Source: an uncultured Spongiibacteraceae bacterium (lineage in GTDB: Bacteria > Pseudomonadota > Gammaproteobacteria > Pseudomonadales > Dasaniaceae). Taken from it: a DNA stretch of 7,966 nucleotides. Shown piece after piece: positions 6,239-7,966 of this stretch. Positions within the stretch are counted from its first letter, which is position 1. Each line of letters begins with the position of its first letter. Location of the stretch: positions 1 to 7,966 of the forward strand of contig CALBVI010000159.1 in assembly GCA_937969395.1 (NCBI GenBank), read 5' to 3'. The position numbers and the translations under genes were made by a program. Under the pieces are notes generated by a model, which did no database searches, was not told where the DNA came from, and was given only the letters and a program-made list of their open reading frames with translations.

Positions 6239-7356
6239 GACGGCACTTCTGCAACAGGGTATTGAATACAGGCGCAATATTGTTGCTGAGTTAGGCTGGT
6301 GGTCAAATTCGCTTTAGCACCGTACATCGCTTGCAAGCGCTGCTTAATATTATCCAACGCTAATTGATTACCTTCTGCACCAAAGCCCTTGGTCGACCTT
6401 GATTGATCCTGCCCTAGCTCTGGTAATAAAACGGGATTGGTCACCACTAAAGTGAACAATCCATTTTCATAACTGGCTTTTATACTCACCGTGCCACCTT
6501 CTGGCAACTGCTGAATACCGTGATAAATGGCATTCTCTAACAAGGGCTGTAAGCATAAACTAGGAATCGGTAATGATTGCGGAACATCATCACACTGCCA
6601 ATCGATGGTTAACCGCGACCCTAACCGCAGCTGCTCAATACGCGTATAACGCCGGCACAATGCTAACTCTTCCGCCAAGCTCACCTGCGTCGCAACCTCC
6701 GCAAGGCTGGCACGGAATAGGCTCGCCAAATCCTCCACCGCGGTTTCCGCCGCCTCCTGATCAACAGGGATTAAGCTGGCAATAATATTCATACTGTTAA
6801 ATAGAAAGTGCGGCCGAATACGTGACTGCAACGCCTGAATACGCGCCTGAAGTTCCGTACGCTGCTGCAACTGTAATTGCTGCATCAAATAAAAATAACG
6901 CAGGGTAATACCTGCCAATACCGCACAAATAATAATATTAGTTATCAACGCAGGCAGATCAATTGCCCACATCGGCACTGGGCTTTGACTGCTATTGAGC
7001 AACTTAGAAATATCGCCATTTAACATCCACTGACCAATAATCGTCGTCAGCGCAACCACGGCAATAATCAACAGATAGCAGGTACTGGCGGCGATTCTCA
7101 GTGGTAAACGGCTAAGACGCGGGCGTAACTGACATAACAGCGCAGCACTAACCAAAAAGCACCACTGCACAAATAAAGAGGTGAGCGCAAACCCTGTCCA
7201 ACTAAATTGCTGCACGCCACTATCCGCCAACTCTAGGACGATCGCTAACAACTCAGACACCAACACCAAAAACAAAACCGCATGCACACTGCATAAATCC
7301 GGCAGGAAAAAGCTGTCGGGCGCATTGTCATTTTTGGGGTTATGGCTGTTTTGCAT
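6235..7356 (-). CDS. algZ: AlgZ/FimS-type LytS-family sensor histidine kinase
   Basis: This is an inner-membrane sensor that should pass phosphate to AlgR. The 373-residue product has four hydrophobic segments (about 26-43, 57-76, 91-112 and 134-157), then a Gln-rich helix leading into the His_kinase domain of the LytS class. The phospho-acceptor is His183 in SRIRPHFLFNSMNIIASL (178-195), followed by LAEELALCRRYTRIEQLRLGSRL (227-249) and the ATP-binding N-box LLENAIYHGI (272-281). The glycine-rich part is GFGAEGNQLALDNIKQRL (324-341). The ATG at 7356 is the only good start; its ribosome site is weak (AAGATAG). The gene lies directly before algR on the same strand and diverges from argH, as in Pseudomonas, where AlgZ (also called FimS) works with AlgR in twitching motility and alginate control. 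The input signal cannot be read from the sequence. Confidence 0.94.
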   Translation of the reverse strand: MQNSHNPKNDNAPDSFFLPDLCSVHAVLFLVLVSELLAIVLELADSGVQQFSWTGFALTSLFVQWCFLVSAALLCQLRPRLSRLPLRIAASTCYLLIIAVVALTTIIGQWMLNGDISKLLNSSQSPVPMWAIDLPALITNIIICAVLAGITLRYFYLMQQLQLQQRTELQARIQALQSRIRPHFLFNSMNIIASLIPVDQEAAETAVEDLASLFRASLAEVATQVSLAEELALCRRYTRIEQLRLGSRLTIDWQCDDVPQSLPIPSLCLQPLLENAIYHGIQQLPEGGTVSIKASYENGLFTLVVTNPVLLPELGQDQSRSTKGFGAEGNQLALDNIKQRLQAMYGAKANLTTSLTQQQYCACIQYPVAEVPS

Positions 7357-7386
7357 GGCTATCTTAAGCAGTAAATAATTGAATCA

Positions 7387-7392
7387 ACTATA
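7387..7392 (-). promoter_or_regulatory. Candidate extended -10 of the algZ promoter
   Basis: On the minus strand this reads TATAGT preceded by TGC, an extended -10 element, about 30 bases before the algZ ATG. No good -35 lies at the right distance, which is acceptable for an extended -10 promoter. It mirrors the argH element at 7438-7448. Confidence 0.45.
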
Positions 7393-7419
7393 GCAGCTTG
7401 TATTACAGTTTGCGGTAAA

Positions 7420-7448
7420 TACGCATCGTCCAATGATGCTGCTATAAT
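7420..7448 (+). promoter_or_regulatory. Promoter of argH with extended -10
   Basis: TATAAT at 7443-7448 is a perfect -10 and is preceded by TGC (7440-7442), making an extended -10. The -35 at 17 bases is a poor TACGCA (7420-7425). Transcription would begin at about 7455, giving a leader of roughly 43 bases to the argH ATG. Confidence 0.7.
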
Positions 7449-7497
7449 GCGCCGCTTTCGAAACCCTTTATTTTCTACAACCAAAAGTGATGACACC

Positions 7498-7966
7498 ATG
7501 ACAGATCAGGATAAAGCCATTAAACCTTGGGGCGGACGTTTTTCTGAGCCCACCGATGCCTTTGTTGAACGTTTTACCGCCTCGGTTCAATTTGATCAAC
7601 GCATGTATCATCACGACATTAACGGTTCATTGGCTCACGCGCAGATGCTGACAAAAGTAGCTGTGTTGACCGAAGATGAATATCAGCAAATACAGACAGG
7701 CCTAGAAGAAATTCGCAGCGAAGTTGAAGCCGGAGAGTTTCAGTGGTCGATCACGCTAGAAGATGTGCATATGAACATCGAAGCCCGCTTGACTGACAAA
7801 ATCGGCATCACCGGTAAGAAGCTCCACACCGGTCGCTCTAGAAACGATCAAGTAGCCACGGATATTCGCCTGTATTTACGCGATGAGATCGACACCATTG
7901 CCAAAGAACTGACCCGTCTACAGCAGGGCATGATCGAGCTAGCCGCGAAGCAAGCCGATACTATTA
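7498..7966 (+). CDS. argH: Argininosuccinate lyase (5' part; cut by the window edge)
   Basis: This cytoplasmic enzyme splits argininosuccinate into arginine and fumarate, the last step of arginine synthesis. Only the first 156 residues, about a third of the usual protein of roughly 460, are inside the window. Visible family features are KPWGGRF (9-15), [12 protein letters not shown] (40-51), the substrate-binding EDVHMNIE (88-95) and [15 protein letters not shown] (111-125). The ATG at 7498 fits the family's N-terminus; the ribosome site is weak (AAGTGATG). The frame is intact up to the edge. It diverges from algZ, as in Pseudomonas, and shares a short promoter region with it. Confidence 0.98.
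   Translation, partial: MTDQDKAIKPWGGRFSEPTDAFVERFTASVQFDQRMYHHDINGSLAHAQMLTKVAVLTEDEYQQIQTGLEEIRSEVEAGEFQWSITLEDVHMNIEARLTDKIGITGKKLHTGRSRNDQVATDIRLYLRDEIDTIAKELTRLQQGMIELAAKQADTI

Noticed and set aside
6573..6785. Plus-strand open frame with a proline-rich end.
   Set aside because: It lies entirely opposite the conserved kinase domain of algZ and has no ribosome site or known motif.

Overview
The window looks like a piece of a gammaproteobacterial chromosome from the Pseudomonas/Cellvibrio/Spongiibacter side of the class, with moderate (roughly half) G+C. The main reason is the order argH (divergent) - algZ - algR - hemC - hemD - hemX, the arrangement known from Pseudomonas. The protein motifs agree: an AlgR of exactly 248 residues, a HemC with catalytic Asp84 and cofactor Cys242, and an AlgZ of the LytS type. 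The genus cannot be fixed from the sequence.

Layout from left to right. (1) Positions 1-1984, minus strand: hemX (GTG start, 3' end cut by the window edge), preceded by and overlapping hemD by 11 bases. (2) 1985-2277: a divergent control region between hemD and an mscS-type channel gene. (3) 2278-3426, plus strand: the channel gene. It ends head-to-head with a small minus-strand DUF2798-type membrane protein gene (3460-3705, TTG start). (4) 3754-4698, minus: hemC, with its own promoter-like signal upstream. (5) 4881-5300, minus: a DinB-like four-helix protein with a very strong ribosome binding site. (6) 5365-7356, minus: algR and algZ, a LytTR response regulator and its LytS-type sensor kinase, separated by about 120 bases (from the algZ stop to the chosen algR start) that contain a 15-bp tandem repeat. 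(7) 7357-7497: a divergent promoter region. (8) 7498-7966, plus: the start of argH, cut by the right edge.

How the genes work together: hemC and hemD catalyse consecutive steps of tetrapyrrole synthesis (porphobilinogen to hydroxymethylbilane to uroporphyrinogen III), and hemX is their usual membrane-protein companion. AlgZ/AlgR form a two-component system. ArgH performs the last step of arginine synthesis and is a conserved neighbour rather than a pathway partner. The unusual points are that hemC and hemD are not adjacent: a plus-strand channel gene and a small membrane gene lie between them, so hemD needs its own promoter. A DinB-like gene likewise sits between algR and hemC. I see no mobile element, phage gene, CRISPR array, tRNA or rRNA, and no convincing new multi-gene system. 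The most unusual non-coding structures are the algZ-algR tandem repeat and the mirror-image extended -10 elements between algZ and argH.
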